A stretch of DNA of 64,000 nt, taken from positions 1 through 64,000 of the forward strand of contig CAVPUY010000017.1 of NCBI GenBank assembly GCA_963709075.1, written 5' to 3'. The position numbers and the translations under genes are program-made. The notes beneath the pieces are model-generated. The model did no database searches, was not told where the DNA came from, and saw only the letters and a list, made by a program, of their open reading frames with translations. Positions 20,168-29,723 of the stretch are shown here, piece by piece. The DNA is from Palsa-506 sp963709075. Lineage in GTDB: Bacteria; Actinomycetota; Actinomycetes; Streptosporangiales; Streptosporangiaceae. How positions within the stretch are numbered: the stretch's first letter is position 1; the number at the start of each line of letters is the position of its first letter.

Positions 20168-21241
20168 TTAGCCGGCGATCAGGCGGAGCCGTGCCACCGT
20201 GGTCACCTGCCGGTGACCATTGTTTCCGCCGACCAGGAAGGCGGTGCCGCCGACCACCGCGGCGGCGGCGTTGGTGACCGCCACCGGCAGCCTGCCCGCC
20301 GCCGTCACCCGGCTGTCGGCCGGGTTATAAGCCAGCACCGTTCGGCTGGCGACCAGACGGGCACCGCCACCTTTGGCGACCTGCCCGCCCGCGATGAAGA
20401 TCCGTCCCGCGAGCGTGACCGCGGTCGCCGCCGATATCGGCGCAGGCATCCGGCCGACCACTGCTGCGTTGCCGGTGGACAAGTTGACCCGCTGGATGAG
20501 ACGGCTGGGGCCAGCCGGAGTGAGCCCGCCAAATACCCAGATCCGCTTCCCGGCACCAGCCACCGCGGCATAGCGGACGGGCACCGGCAGGGTTGCCACC
20601 CTCGTGAAGGCCTTGCCGTTGCTGGTGGCGAGCACGGTGCCGATCCAGCTGGTCCCGTCGTAGCCGCCAACGAGGTAGGCAGTGCTACCCAGGGTCACCG
20701 ACGAGATGTCGGAGCGCGGCCCTGGGAGCTGGCCGACCACGACGGCGGTGCCCCGGTGCCGCAGCGCCTGCACCGCGGCGAGTTCCGCTAGGTCGCCACC
20801 GCCGAAGAGGTAAGGCCGGCCCCCGAGCACCGCCCCCGCCGCATCGTGGGCGGGGTCGGCCAGGTGCCCAGCGCGGGTGGCCCGGCCAGTGATGGGGTTG
20901 AGCTGGATGATCGTGCTCGTGGTGGTCAGTTGCTGGGTGATGCCGCCGATTATCAGCAGGTCCTGGTCACGGGCGAGCACGACCTCACGGGAGATCGCCG
21001 ACGGGAGATGATAGGCCGCTCGCGTGACCTGGAGGGTCAGCGGCTTGCGGGCGGTGCGTGAGGGGGCGGGTGCGGGGGTGCGCAAGGCCGAAGATGGCTG
21101 CGGCGGCGGCCCCGCGCTGGCGGAGCAGGCGGCGGCCGCCAGGCCCAGGCAGAGTCCGCCAGCGACTGCCGTTAGCCACCCGGTGGTGGCACGCGTGGGA
21201 CTTCCGTGCGGCGCAGCCGGCACGGCGACGTTCCTCCTCAT
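20168..21241 (-). CDS. Kelch-repeat lipoprotein
   Basis: 357 residues from ATG 21241. The N-terminus is basic, then a hydrophobic stretch ending in a lipobox (LGLAAAAC), then a Ser/Pro-rich linker. Five to six Kelch-type blades follow, each with a Gly-Gly step: LLIIGGIT, YLFGGGDL, AYLVGGYDG, IWVFGGLTP, IFIAGGQ, AFLVGGNN. The product should be a surface-anchored beta-propeller; ligand unknown. It is divergent from the YncE-like lipoprotein gene with only 82 bp between starts, so the two propellers may be co-regulated. Confidence 0.85.
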   Translation of the reverse strand: MRRNVAVPAAPHGSPTRATTGWLTAVAGGLCLGLAAAACSASAGPPPQPSSALRTPAPAPSRTARKPLTLQVTRAAYHLPSAISREVVLARDQDLLIIGGITQQLTTTSTIIQLNPITGRATRAGHLADPAHDAAGAVLGGRPYLFGGGDLAELAAVQALRHRGTAVVVGQLPGPRSDISSVTLGSTAYLVGGYDGTSWIGTVLATSNGKAFTRVATLPVPVRYAAVAGAGKRIWVFGGLTPAGPSRLIQRVNLSTGNAAVVGRMPAPISAATAVTLAGRIFIAGGQVAKGGGARLVASRTVLAYNPADSRVTAAGRLPVAVTNAAAAVVGGTAFLVGGNNGHRQVTTVARLRLIAG

Positions 21242-21323
21242 GGAGCGGGCACTTAGCATACCTTTGCATGCTGCTGGGCTGCTGTTGGGCACTTCAGCGG
21301 GCTACGCCGATAGGGTACCGGCC
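21242..21323. promoter_or_regulatory. Divergent promoter region of the two propeller lipoprotein genes
   Basis: The 82-bp gap must hold both promoters. On the minus strand TATGCT (21255-21260) is a plausible -10 element about 14 bp before the Kelch start, which would give a very short leader. On the plus strand AGGGTACC precedes GTG 21324 as a possible ribosome site. Inference from sequence only. Confidence 0.35.
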
Positions 21324-22541
21324 GTGGGTGCCGTGACTCATGATTCCTTGGCCGCCCGGCGGCCAGTCCGAACGCTGTTCACCCTCGTCGCCGGCCTGGG
21401 CCTGATCGGGGGGTGCAGCTCAGCGGCGCACCATCCGGCAGCGCACGCCACCCAGGCCAAGGCCCACTCCGCTACTGCGACCCCATTGCCCGCCCGGCCG
21501 CCGCCGGTGAACGTGTACTCCCACATAGCGGCCGGCATGATGAACCCCAAGTGGGCCCGCGATCCGTACCGGATCTACGTGCCGAACAGCCTCAGCGATA
21601 CGGTCACCGAGATCAACCCGCGAACCCACAAGATCATCAGAACGTTCGCCGTCGGCGGGCTGCCCAACCACATCACCCCGTCCTGGGACGGTTCCGTGCT
21701 GTGGGTGAACAACACCGACGGCTACAGCCTCACCCCGATCAACCCGAGGACGGGCAGGCCCGGCAGGCCGGTGCCCGTCGCGGACCCGTACAACCTCTAT
21801 TTCACGCCGGATGGGAAGAACGCCATGGTGATGGCGGAAGCCCTGGGGCGCATCGACTTCCGCAACCCGCGCACCATGCGGCTGCGTCACTCGATGCCCG
21901 TGCCGTGTGGGGGCGTGAACCACATGGACTTCACCGCCAACGGGCGCTATGCCGTGGCGAGCTGCGAGTTCAGCGCGAAGCTCCTTTGGATCAACATCGA
22001 CGAACGCAGGGTGGTCAAGACCCTGACGCTAGGCATGGCCATGAGCGGCCCAATGTCCGGGGCCGGCCCCGGGCGCCCGTACAGCATGCCGCAGGACGTG
22101 CGCCTGTCTGCCAACGGCAAGATCTTCTACGTCGCCGACATGGCGGCGAACGGCATCTGGCTTATCGACGCTCACCGCTTCAAGGTGATCCGCTTCATGC
22201 ACACCGGCGGCGGCACGCACGGCTTCATGGTGAGCAGGAACGGCAAGTACCTCTACATATCCAACCGGGGTGAGGGCTCCATCTCGGTGCTCGACTTCGC
22301 CACCAACAGGCTGATCCACAAGTGGCGGATCCCCGGTGGCGGATCACCCGACATGGGCGGGGTCTCCCCCAACGGCAAACAGATGTGGTGGAGCGGCCGC
22401 TACAACGGGGTGGTGTACGAGATGTCCACGGTGAACGGGCGCCTGCTCGCCGAGATCCCGGTGGGCGCCGGGCCGCATGGGCTGTGCGTGTTTCCGCAGC
22501 CGGGACGGTATTCACTAGGCCACACCGGCAACTTCCGCTGA
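21324..22541 (+). CDS. YncE-like YVTN beta-propeller lipoprotein
   Basis: 405 residues from GTG 21324 (an ATG far upstream would add sequence antisense to the Kelch gene). A hydrophobic stretch ends in lipobox LIGGC, then a low-complexity linker. The propeller has repeated blades: YVPNSLSDTVTEINPRTHKI, LWVNNTDGYSLTPINPRTG, YAVASCEFSAKLLWINIDE, FYVADMAANGIWLIDAHRF, YLYISNRGEGSISVLDFATN. This is the YVTN/40-residue family that folds as a seven-blade wheel. Likely anchored on the outer face of the membrane. Function unknown. Confidence 0.85.
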   Translation: MGAVTHDSLAARRPVRTLFTLVAGLGLIGGCSSAAHHPAAHATQAKAHSATATPLPARPPPVNVYSHIAAGMMNPKWARDPYRIYVPNSLSDTVTEINPRTHKIIRTFAVGGLPNHITPSWDGSVLWVNNTDGYSLTPINPRTGRPGRPVPVADPYNLYFTPDGKNAMVMAEALGRIDFRNPRTMRLRHSMPVPCGGVNHMDFTANGRYAVASCEFSAKLLWINIDERRVVKTLTLGMAMSGPMSGAGPGRPYSMPQDVRLSANGKIFYVADMAANGIWLIDAHRFKVIRFMHTGGGTHGFMVSRNGKYLYISNRGEGSISVLDFATNRLIHKWRIPGGGSPDMGGVSPNGKQMWWSGRYNGVVYEMSTVNGRLLAEIPVGAGPHGLCVFPQPGRYSLGHTGNFR

Positions 22542-22618
22542 CGGAAGGCCACCCGGCTATTTTCGCGCACGTGATCGGAGATGACGAGCGCGGCCACGAT
22601 GCGCCGTGCCGATACGGA

Positions 22619-22948
22619 TCAGCGGCCAGCGTGGAGCATGGGCGCTGCAGCGGCGGCCAGTTCCCGCCCGACGGCGATCCAGCGCTCAATGAGCTTCTCG
22701 TCCGCCCCCGCGGCGATGCACAGTTCGGCTATCTGCCGGTTCCGGGCGGTCTCCAGGCCGCCTTCACTGAACCCGAGCGCTGTGCCTGCGCGTTCGGCCA
22801 GCAGATCCGCCCGCCCGGCTGCGGCCTGTGTCAGCTCAGCGATCGCTGCGGCTTCCTCCTGGGCTGTGAGCCGCCAGCCCTGCGCGTAGCGTGCTACGGC
22901 TCCCGCGACCTGCGCGTATCGAACGCGATCAGGATCTGAGCTAGTCAT
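22619..22948 (-). CDS. Small conserved hypothetical protein
   Basis: 109 residues from ATG 22948 (MTSSDPDRVRYAQVAGAVAR); six codons more are possible from 22966. Alpha-helical and Ala/Glu-rich, with no Cys cluster or membrane segment, so a soluble helical protein. It ends 78 bp from the convergent YncE-like gene. I do not recognise a family. Confidence 0.55.
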   Translation of the reverse strand: MTSSDPDRVRYAQVAGAVARYAQGWRLTAQEEAAAIAELTQAAAGRADLLAERAGTALGFSEGGLETARNRQIAELCIAAGADEKLIERWIAVGRELAAAAAPMLHAGR

Positions 22949-23176
22949 ACACAGAGAATAGAACATAGATTCGATTTATGACCAGCCTGGGCCAACATGG
23001 CACGCGGGACGTGGACGACCCGGCAGCTCACATCCCGGGTGCCAGGGGCCGAACGGCCGGTGGCGAGCCGACGATTTCGCGGTGGGGAGGAATCTCAAAC
23101 AGTGACCTTTGGCCCATGACGCGCCGGGGTCCGGCAGCGAACATCGTGTGGTGGGCTGCACCCAGCGGGAGGACAG

Positions 23177-24308
23177 ATGACCGCCAAACACGCCGACCTG
23201 GCTGGGCCTGGCATCGGCAGCTACGACGAACTCGAACGGGTGCTGCCACGCGGCTACCGTTCGCTGCTGAGCCCGCGGGACACCCAGCGGGCGATCTTTG
23301 CAGTGAAGGGCTATATCGAGGAGAGCCTGTGCCGTGAGCTGAACCTGATGATGGTCACCGTGCCGCTCATCGTCAACGTCGCGAGCGGCGTCAACGACAT
23401 GCTCGACCGCGATGGTGCCCGTATGCCGGTCCAGTTCCACATCAGCAACGATTACGGCCGGCATCCGGTCGAACGCCCAAGTGGTCCAGGCGGCGACCAA
23501 GTGGAAGAGGGCCGCGCTCAAGCAGTTCGGGTGCCCGCCCGGCGAGGGCATCTGCACCGACATGCGTGCGGTGCGCAAGGACTATTTCCTCGACCACGAC
23601 CACAGCTGCTACGTGGACCAGTGGGACTGGGAACGCGTGATCACTCCCGGCCAGCGCAGTCTGGGCTTCCTGCAGGAGATCACCGGCAAGATCTGGCAGG
23701 TGCTGACCGGCGCGGAACGCTTCGCCCAGGAAATGTTCCCCGCCCTGGCAGACCCGCGCTACCCGAACCTGCCCGCCGAACTCACCTTCCTGCACGCCGA
23801 AGACATCCTGGCGATGTACCCGGACCTGCCGCGCAAAGAGCGGGAGACCCGGGTGCTGCAAGAGCATCCGGCAATCTTCATCACCGGGATCGGCTGGCCA
23901 CTCGCCGATGGCTACCCGCACGAGATGCGGGCCGCCGACTACGACGACTGGATCACCGATACCAGCCCGCAGACGGGAAAGCCAACCCATGGGCTCAACG
24001 GCGACATCCTGGTCTGGAACCCGCTCACCCGGCGCCGCCACGAGCTGACGTCCATGGGCATCCGGGTCACGGCACAGACACTGAAGCAGCAACTGGAACT
24101 GAGCGGGCAAACCGACTTCCTCAAACTCCCCTACCACCAGGGCATCCTGTCCGGCGAGCTCCCCCTGTCCATCGGCGGCGGCATCGGCCAGTCACGCACG
24201 CTGATGCTCCTGCTGCGCAAGGCACACCTGGGCGAGGTCAGCGTGTCCGTGTGGCCGAAAATCCTCACCGACATGTGCGCCGCGAAGAACATCCACCTGC
24301 TGACCTGA
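23177..24308 (+). CDS. asnA: Aspartate-ammonia ligase AsnA (ammonia-dependent asparagine synthetase), one-base frameshift
   Basis: ATG 23177 follows GGGAGGACAG. Frame 2 carries the start of the class II synthetase-like fold (YIEESLCRELNLMMVTVPLI; FHISNDYGRHPV). An extra G at 23471 breaks it; frame 3 continues NAQVVQAATKWKRAALKQFG, YVDQWDWERVI, GIGWPLADGYPHE, AADYDDWITD, GLNGDILVWNPL, SMGIRV and GGGIGQSRTLMLLL to 24308. These are the signature segments of AsnA, which makes Asn from Asp, ATP and ammonia. Restored length is about 376 residues, longer than the ~330 of E. coli AsnA, mainly at the N-terminus. One inserted base in an otherwise conserved gene suggests either an error or a very recent loss. 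Confidence 0.92.
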
Positions 24309-24422
24309 CCCGGACGGCAAGGGGCCAGAGCCGGACGCCTCCCACCGGTGCCGGCCATGCGCGTGGCCCAGATCAACGGGCGGCTGGAGAAGTTGATGCT
24401 GAGATCGCACCGGTCGTAGCTC

Positions 24423-24781
24423 CCGGCGGTCACCAAAGGCGACCGCGAGCGTTTCACCGCCTTGGTTCCTGAAGCTCCTCAGGTTGAGGTCAAGCCGATG
24501 TTCGGCAACCTTGGCGCGTTCGTGAACGGCAACATGTTCATGGGCTTGTTCGGTTCTGACGTGGGCATCAAGCTGCCCGACGACGATCAGCAGCGGCTGC
24601 TTGCCGAGCCGGGCACCGGCCCGTTCGGCCCGCAAGAGCGCCCGATGGCCGGATACGTCACCATTCCAGCTAACTGGCCGGCAGACACCGCGGATGACTG
24701 GACGGCAGATCACTGGCCTACGTCGCCGGCCTGCCGCCGAAGAAGCCCAAGACGCCGCAGGAGCGGGCACCAGCGGCTTAA
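24423..24781 (+). pseudogene. TfoX N-terminal domain protein, damaged at both ends
   Basis: VKPMFGNLGAFVNGNMFMGL is the core of the TfoX_N domain; GPFGPQERPMAGYVTIP follows. A base is missing near 24707; restoring it gives SLAYVAGLPPKKPK and the basic tail ending at 24781. Upstream the frame meets a stop at 24417 with no ATG or GTG before the domain, so the start is lost as well. Probably a pseudogene of a small cytoplasmic protein of uncertain function. Confidence 0.7.
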
Positions 24782-24806
24782 CGGCGCCCGGCAGCGTAGC
24801 CGCTGG

Positions 24807-26141
24807 TCAGGCGGGTGGGCGGCGGGCGGTCAGTGTGGCGGCTTCGGCTTGCATGTCGCTGGCCAGGTGGTCAACGTCGGCGAGCAGGGTGGGATCGGCG
24901 ACGAGCCCGAAGTTCAAGGTGTTGGCGAGTGATACCACCGCGATGCGCAGCGCGTGGTGCTCGCGGATCTCGGCCAGCGTGTACATCGCGTGCACCGGCA
25001 CCCCCAGCACTTGGACCGGGTGGCGGGGACCGGGGACGTTGGACACATTCAGCGCGAACGAGCGGGGATGAGCCAGCACGCGCTCGGCAAACCGTCTGAG
25101 CCGCGGCGTGCCCGCGAACTCGCGCAGAAGCGCGTCGAGATGCTGGGCGTCGTGGTCTTGCTTGCGGACCCGGGTGGCATGGCGGATGGCAGCCAGGCGC
25201 TGGAGGGGATCGGCTGAGCCGAGCGGCAGGTCGAGGCAGAAGAACGAGTCGCGGTTGCCTAGCTGGCGAACGTCATCACCGGGCGCGAGCGGCGGGCCAT
25301 GCAGGCTCACCGGCACCTTCACCCGGACAGCGCCGAGGCGGCCATGATGGGCCTCCAGCCAGCGCCGCAGCCCACCTGCCACCACCGCCAGCACCGCATC
25401 GTTGACGGTGGCCCCGTCCGTGGCGGCCGCCACGCGGCGCAGGTCCGCTAGCCCGGCACTAGTGAACGCGACCTCACGCCGGGCATCGATGTGCCCGTCA
25501 AAAGGCGACCGCAGCCACGGCTGCGGCGCCTCCCGCGCGGCTGCCAGCAGCTCCCCGAGCCGATGATGGGCGACCGGGCCGGCAGACACTGGCGGTCGTG
25601 GCCGCAGGCCCGGGCTGGCAGCACCGGGCTCGCCACCCGGTTCCTGGTCCCACAGCACCGCGCTGGCCATGTGCATGGCGGTCATGCCATCGGCCAGGGC
25701 ATGGTGGATGCGCCAGATCAGCGCGCTCCCGCCCCCGGCCAGCCGGGGTATCACGTCGATGCGCCACAGCGGCCGCGACCGGTCCAGACGCTGGGCGAAG
25801 ATGCCCGCAACCACGGCTCTGAAACTGGCCTCATCGACCGTCCCGGCCATGTCCGGCTCCACCACGTGGGCGGTCAGATCCACCTGCGGGTCCGGCACCC
25901 ACCAGGGCTCGCCGCCGACCTCACGCAAGCACATCGACAGCTCCGGCGCCCGATGCAGGCGCTCGCCGATCGAAGACCGCAGCAGACCGAGATCGATCGG
26001 GCCGCCCAGCATCATGACCTTGCACATGTGCCCGGCCACCGTCTCGGTCTCCAGCGCCAGGATGCTCAGATCCTCGGCCGACAGGCGCCGCCCGGCCCGG
26101 CCCGACTCCGCCTGCGCGTCGGCCCGGTCACTGGCCACCAC
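24807..26141 (-). CDS. Wax ester synthase/diacylglycerol acyltransferase (WS/DGAT)
   Basis: 444 residues. It transfers a fatty acyl group from acyl-CoA to a diacylglycerol or fatty alcohol in storage-lipid synthesis. The catalytic HHxxxDG motif is RIHHALADGM. PLWRIDV lies just before it and the C-terminal SNVPGP motif (LNVSNVPGPRHPV) is present. The N-terminus LSAEDLSILALETE is typical. GTG 26141 is chosen because GGAGGG lies nine bases upstream; the open frame runs further to 26201 without support. The gene is intact and monocistronic. Confidence 0.92.
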   Translation of the reverse strand: MVASDRADAQAESGRAGRRLSAEDLSILALETETVAGHMCKVMMLGGPIDLGLLRSSIGERLHRAPELSMCLREVGGEPWWVPDPQVDLTAHVVEPDMAGTVDEASFRAVVAGIFAQRLDRSRPLWRIDVIPRLAGGGSALIWRIHHALADGMTAMHMASAVLWDQEPGGEPGAASPGLRPRPPVSAGPVAHHRLGELLAAAREAPQPWLRSPFDGHIDARREVAFTSAGLADLRRVAAATDGATVNDAVLAVVAGGLRRWLEAHHGRLGAVRVKVPVSLHGPPLAPGDDVRQLGNRDSFFCLDLPLGSADPLQRLAAIRHATRVRKQDHDAQHLDALLREFAGTPRLRRFAERVLAHPRSFALNVSNVPGPRHPVQVLGVPVHAMYTLAEIREHHALRIAVVSLANTLNFGLVADPTLLADVDHLASDMQAEAATLTARRPPA

Positions 26142-26799
26142 GGCTAGACACCCTCCCCCGCGCCGAGGCCGGCACCAAACCGCCACCGGCACCCTGCCCA
26201 ATCAGGCCACGATATCGCAGCCCGCCACAACAGCCGCGCGCCCGGCCGGGCAACGGCGCCCGATCAGCCCCGCCAGCCAAACGCGTCGCCCCACACAAGG
26301 CGGCGCTGGCGCAGGGCAGCGAGGGAGTTGGCGCGGGAGCCCTGTCCCACAAGGCCGCCGCCCAGGCCAGATCGACGCCATGGAGCCTCAGCACCAGCAG
26401 CGGAAGGACGTCAGACACCCTTAACGTCCCAGTTCAGGAGCACCGGTCGACGCGCCGAGGCAACTCATACTGGCCTGAATTCCCAGGGCTAACTCAGCCC
26501 TGCCATCACGGTCAGCAGGCACCAGGGCGGACAGATCGGCCGATTCCGTACCCGTTTGGCCGGCGGACCCACACCCGGGCAACCGTCCCGAACGGCGGAT
26601 CGGGGGGTTGAGCGCACCCGCGTCGTGACGGGTTGTGACGGCACGAGCGGGTCGTCGCCTGGGCGGTCATGCGGCGCCGGCTATGAACGCGCAGACGCCG
26701 CGTTAGCTGCTGGGCGATGCGGGCAGATCCTCCTGGTCGCCTGTACCGTTGGTGGCGCGCAGGTCCGGGACTGCCGTCTGGTGCTGCTACCGTGCCGCC
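26142..26799. other. Intergenic stretch, no supported gene
   Basis: 658 bp between the divergent WS/DGAT and PPOX genes. Long frames on both strands are composition artefacts of GC-rich DNA. No motif or repeat pair stands out. Confidence 0.4.
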
Positions 26800-27195
26800 A
26801 TGGGTATCCCGCTCAGCGAAGCGACGCTCAGGCTGGCCGATGGGAAGAACTACGCGGTGCTGGCCACGGTGAATCCGGACGGCAGCCCGCAGACCTCTGT
26901 GGTGTGGGTCGGCCGCGACGGCGGCGACCTGCTGTTCTCGACGGTGCAGGGGCGCGTGAAGCACCGCAATATGCTGCTCGACCCGCGGGTCAGCGTCACA
27001 GTGCTCGACTCGTCGGACCCCGAGAACTACGTCGAGTTGCGTGGCCGGGTATCGATGACGCCAGACGTTGGCCGTCGGCTCGATACTCAGCTTTCCTGGA
27101 AGTACGACGGTAAGGACCCAGGTCTGGACCGGCCTGGCGCGGTCCGCGTGGTCGTGCGGATGGTGGTGGAGAAGGCTACCGGGTATGCAGCATAA
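26800..27195 (+). CDS. PPOX-class (F420-dependent type) oxidoreductase
   Basis: 131 residues. The split-barrel flavin/deazaflavin fold is seen in YAVLATVNPDGSPQTSVVWV, then LLFSTVQGRVKHRNMLLDPR and YVELRGRVSM, matching the Rv1155-like PPOX family that uses F420 in actinobacteria. ATG 26800 begins the conserved region. The product is a small cytoplasmic homodimer by family. The substrate is unknown. Monocistronic. Confidence 0.88.
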   Translation: MGIPLSEATLRLADGKNYAVLATVNPDGSPQTSVVWVGRDGGDLLFSTVQGRVKHRNMLLDPRVSVTVLDSSDPENYVELRGRVSMTPDVGRRLDTQLSWKYDGKDPGLDRPGAVRVVVRMVVEKATGYAA

Positions 27196-27591
27196 GCCCA
27201 CGGGAGGCTGCGAGCCGAAATACTGGCAGCCGCTGCCGGTTCGTGGCAGGTCCGGGCAGGCAGGGCGTGAGACAGACCAGACCAGACCTGGATGGCCGTG
27301 TCCTGGCCGACGTCGAGGGGACGCCCGCACCAGCCAAGCGGAGGCGGCTATCAAGGGATGGAGAGGACCAGCTAACGAACGTGACGTAAAGCCCGAACGA
27401 CCTCCAGCCCCCGATAACGCCGGATCGCCGAATCGGCGCGGGAAGTGAGCGTGCTTGCCCATGGTGTAGCGCACGCAGAATGTCCGCTTCTGGTCGTGGT
27501 GCTAGTGCAGTGTGCCCGCGCTTGCCGGTCCAGTGCCCGCCTTGGTGCCGGGGCTTGATCGTCATGCCGGGATTGCCCGGCCGGATGTTGC
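27196..27591. other. Intergenic stretch, no supported gene
   Basis: 396 bp between the convergent PPOX and dienelactone hydrolase genes. No protein-like frame, RNA motif or strong hairpin was identified. Confidence 0.4.
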
Positions 27592-28170
27592 CTACCGCGC
27601 GGGGAGGAAGTTAAGCACCCGCTGGATCAGCAATGCAGTGGCGTCCGGGTCGTACGACGGCAGCGAGCTGTCGGCGAAATAGTGCTGGTCGCCGGGGTAG
27701 AGGAACAGCTCCGCATCCATGGCCTGGTTGATGAGTTCGCGGGCGGCGTCGATGTCGCCCTCGCCGATGAAGATCGGGTCGGCGTCCATCCCGTGCACCT
27801 GGACCGGCACCCCGTCGGGCCAGGCGGAACCGAATTCTGTGACCGGGACACAGGAATAGAACAGCAGCGCCCCGCGCGCTCCCGGCCGCGTCTGCGCCAG
27901 CATCTGGGCCGGAACCACGCCGAGCGAAAAGCCGGCGTACACCAGCTCGGCGGGCAGTGCCTCGACTGCCCGGAGGCCGCGCGCGATCACTTCGCCGGGG
28001 AAGCCGATCTGCTCGGCATACCCCATCCCCTCCTCGATGCTGCCGAAGGTGTGGCCGTCGAACAGGTCGGGGGTGTGCACGGTGTGCCCGGCGCGGCGCA
28101 GCTCGTCGGCGAAGGCGACGACGCCGGGGGTTAGGCCCTGCGCGTGGTGGAAGAGCACCACCTCAGCCAT
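27592..28170 (-). CDS. Dienelactone hydrolase family protein
   Basis: 192 residues, complete alpha/beta-hydrolase fold. The nucleophile elbow is YAGFSLGV, with Ser in place of the Cys of classical dienelactone hydrolases. The acid is likely in GMDADPIF and the His is in PGDQHYFADSSL. VVLFHHAQGLTPG at the start is typical. ATG 28170 is preceded by AAAGGAG. Probably a soluble esterase-like enzyme; the Ser nucleophile makes true dienelactone activity doubtful. Confidence 0.88.
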   Translation of the reverse strand: MAEVVLFHHAQGLTPGVVAFADELRRAGHTVHTPDLFDGHTFGSIEEGMGYAEQIGFPGEVIARGLRAVEALPAELVYAGFSLGVVPAQMLAQTRPGARGALLFYSCVPVTEFGSAWPDGVPVQVHGMDADPIFIGEGDIDAARELINQAMDAELFLYPGDQHYFADSSLPSYDPDATALLIQRVLNFLPAR

Positions 28171-28728
28171 CTTCTGGACTCCTTTCTCTGACGCGAGGAC
28201 CGAACGACCCTCGCATGCACTCCAGCGAAGCGGCTCATGGGTTCGTCGCAGGCCCCTACCCCAGCCTGCCCGAACAAGACCACGACCCAGCGGCCAGCCC
28301 AGCCACGGCGCAGAACAACCTGATCCGGGTCAGCGGCGTCCTGATCAAGCACCACGCGTGTAGCCGCGCCTCAATCAGGCGGGAGTGTGCGCGTTTTCCC
28401 AGACCAGTTTGGTCACTCATGGTGATACCGTCCATCGGCGTAACGCGATGCGGACCGCCGACCCGTCGCCGCGTGGCTAGTTTGGTGGCCATCACGGGGC
28501 CGACGTGCGGCCGCTGACCCCAGGGGGACTCCCGGCCCCGCCGAGGCCAGGTCCTGCCTCATATCGCACGCGCGGTATGCGGCAGACGCGGGCGCCCCGG
28601 GCGGGGCCTTGGCCCGGGCCGGAATGATCGTGGTCGTGGACGGCCGGGCTGATTGTCGGTGCCGTTCGCCGTGATGCGCTCAGCGGGACCACAGCCATGT
28701 GGCCGCAGCAGAGCGAAGGGAGCTGGCC
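28171..28728. other. Divergent intergenic region
   Basis: 558 bp between the starts of the dienelactone hydrolase (leftward) and the next gene (rightward). A minus-strand frame (28256-28495) has no recognisable domain. It must contain two promoters, but I cannot assign them. Confidence 0.4.
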
Positions 28729-29238
28729 ATGAGCGGCATCGCCGCAGCAGCCGGCCATGCGGATGGCCGCCACGACTTCGACTTCATCTTCGGCCGCTGG
28801 CAGATCCGTAACCGCAAGCTGGCCGACGTCGCCGACCCTGGCTGCAGCGAATGGGTGACGTTCGGCGCCATCGCGCACGCCGAGCCCATCTTCGGCGGCC
28901 TCGGCCACATAGACCGGATCTGGGCCGACGCCCCTGCGGGCGGTGATCCGTTTGAGGGGCTCACTCTGCGGCAATTCGACCTGCAGCGCAATGTCTGGCG
29001 GATCTGGTGGGCCTCCAGTCGCCGGCCTGGCCACCTCGATCCTCCAGTCGAAGGCTGCTGGGCAAATGGCCGTGGCACGTTCTTCTGCGATGACACGCTC
29101 GATGACCGGCCGGTGAAGGTGCGCTTTGAGTGGACGAACGAGACATCCGCCACGGCACGCTGGGAGCAGGCATTCTCCTGGGACGACGGACTCACCTGGC
29201 AGGTCAACTGGATCATGGAGCTCGCGAGAATCACATGA
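28729..29238 (+). CDS. Conserved hypothetical protein (DUF1579-like lipocalin fold)
   Basis: 169 residues from ATG 28729 with GGGAG upstream. HDFDFIFGRWQIRNRKL opens the protein, as in DUF1579-type proteins, followed by regularly spaced beta-strand segments (ITLRQFDL-like LTLRQFDLQRNVWRIWW; GRGTFFCDD; VRFEWTNETSATARWEQAFS). No signal peptide. A small-molecule-binding barrel is inferred from the family. It is the last gene before the first tRNA-like module. Confidence 0.7.
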   Translation: MSGIAAAAGHADGRHDFDFIFGRWQIRNRKLADVADPGCSEWVTFGAIAHAEPIFGGLGHIDRIWADAPAGGDPFEGLTLRQFDLQRNVWRIWWASSRRPGHLDPPVEGCWANGRGTFFCDDTLDDRPVKVRFEWTNETSATARWEQAFSWDDGLTWQVNWIMELARIT

Positions 29239-29520
29239 TCGTCTTCGCGGCAATTGCGCGCATTCTCGGTGTCAACGGCGCTCGAATTCTGACCCCCGGC
29301 GCCGACACAAGGTCATTTTTTTTCTAAACAAGCCGCGCGCGCCTGCTAGTTCGGCAGGTCCCACACGACGGCCATGCAGCCAACCGGAATGGCTGTCACA
29401 GCAATCGCACTATCCACCTCTACCTCACCGCGGGCACAGGAAAATCTTCACTTGGCTCTTTGTTAGCTCCCAAACGAGCATGCAGGATGCCACAGCATGG
29501 TTCTGACCTGCACAAACTGG

Positions 29521-29567
29521 TGGGCGCAACTGGGTTCGAACCAGTGACCCCTCGCTTGTAAGGCGGG
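29521..29567 (-). other. tRNA 3'-half-like sequence A (putative attachment-site core)
   Basis: Read on the minus strand: anticodon arm with loop CTTACAA (29562-29556; anticodon TAC would be Val) and a stem with one mismatch, a short variable stretch, a T-arm with stem ACTGG/CCAGT and loop TTCGAAC, and acceptor strand TGCGCCCA ending at 29521. No 5' half (acceptor, D-arm) precedes it, so it is not a tRNA gene. Displaced 3' halves of this type arise when a tyrosine integrase inserts an element at a tRNA gene. A degenerate pair of TTGGCTC-type repeats lies upstream near 29453. Confidence 0.6.
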
Positions 29568-29675
29568 TCAGCCCGGTCGCTGAACATGGCTCGACGAGGC
29601 TCAATGTGCCGTTGACCAGCGACGGCGATCGCTGACAGTGGCCCGGCGTGGCTTGGTCTCTGCCACCGTTGGCTC

Positions 29676-29701
29676 GGCGGATTCCAGTGACCGTCGCAAC
29701 A
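29676..29701 (+). repeat. IS30 copy 1 left terminal inverted repeat
   Basis: Begins GGCGGATTCCAGTGACCGTC and continues to AACA; pairs with the reverse complement of 31687-31712 at about 22 of 26 bases. Confidence 0.8.
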
Positions 29702-29723
29702 CTCGAGTGTTTCGGGAGTTGCG

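Noticed and set aside
29521..29600. Complete tRNA gene
   Set aside because: No D-arm or 5' acceptor strand precedes the anticodon arm in any of the four copies.
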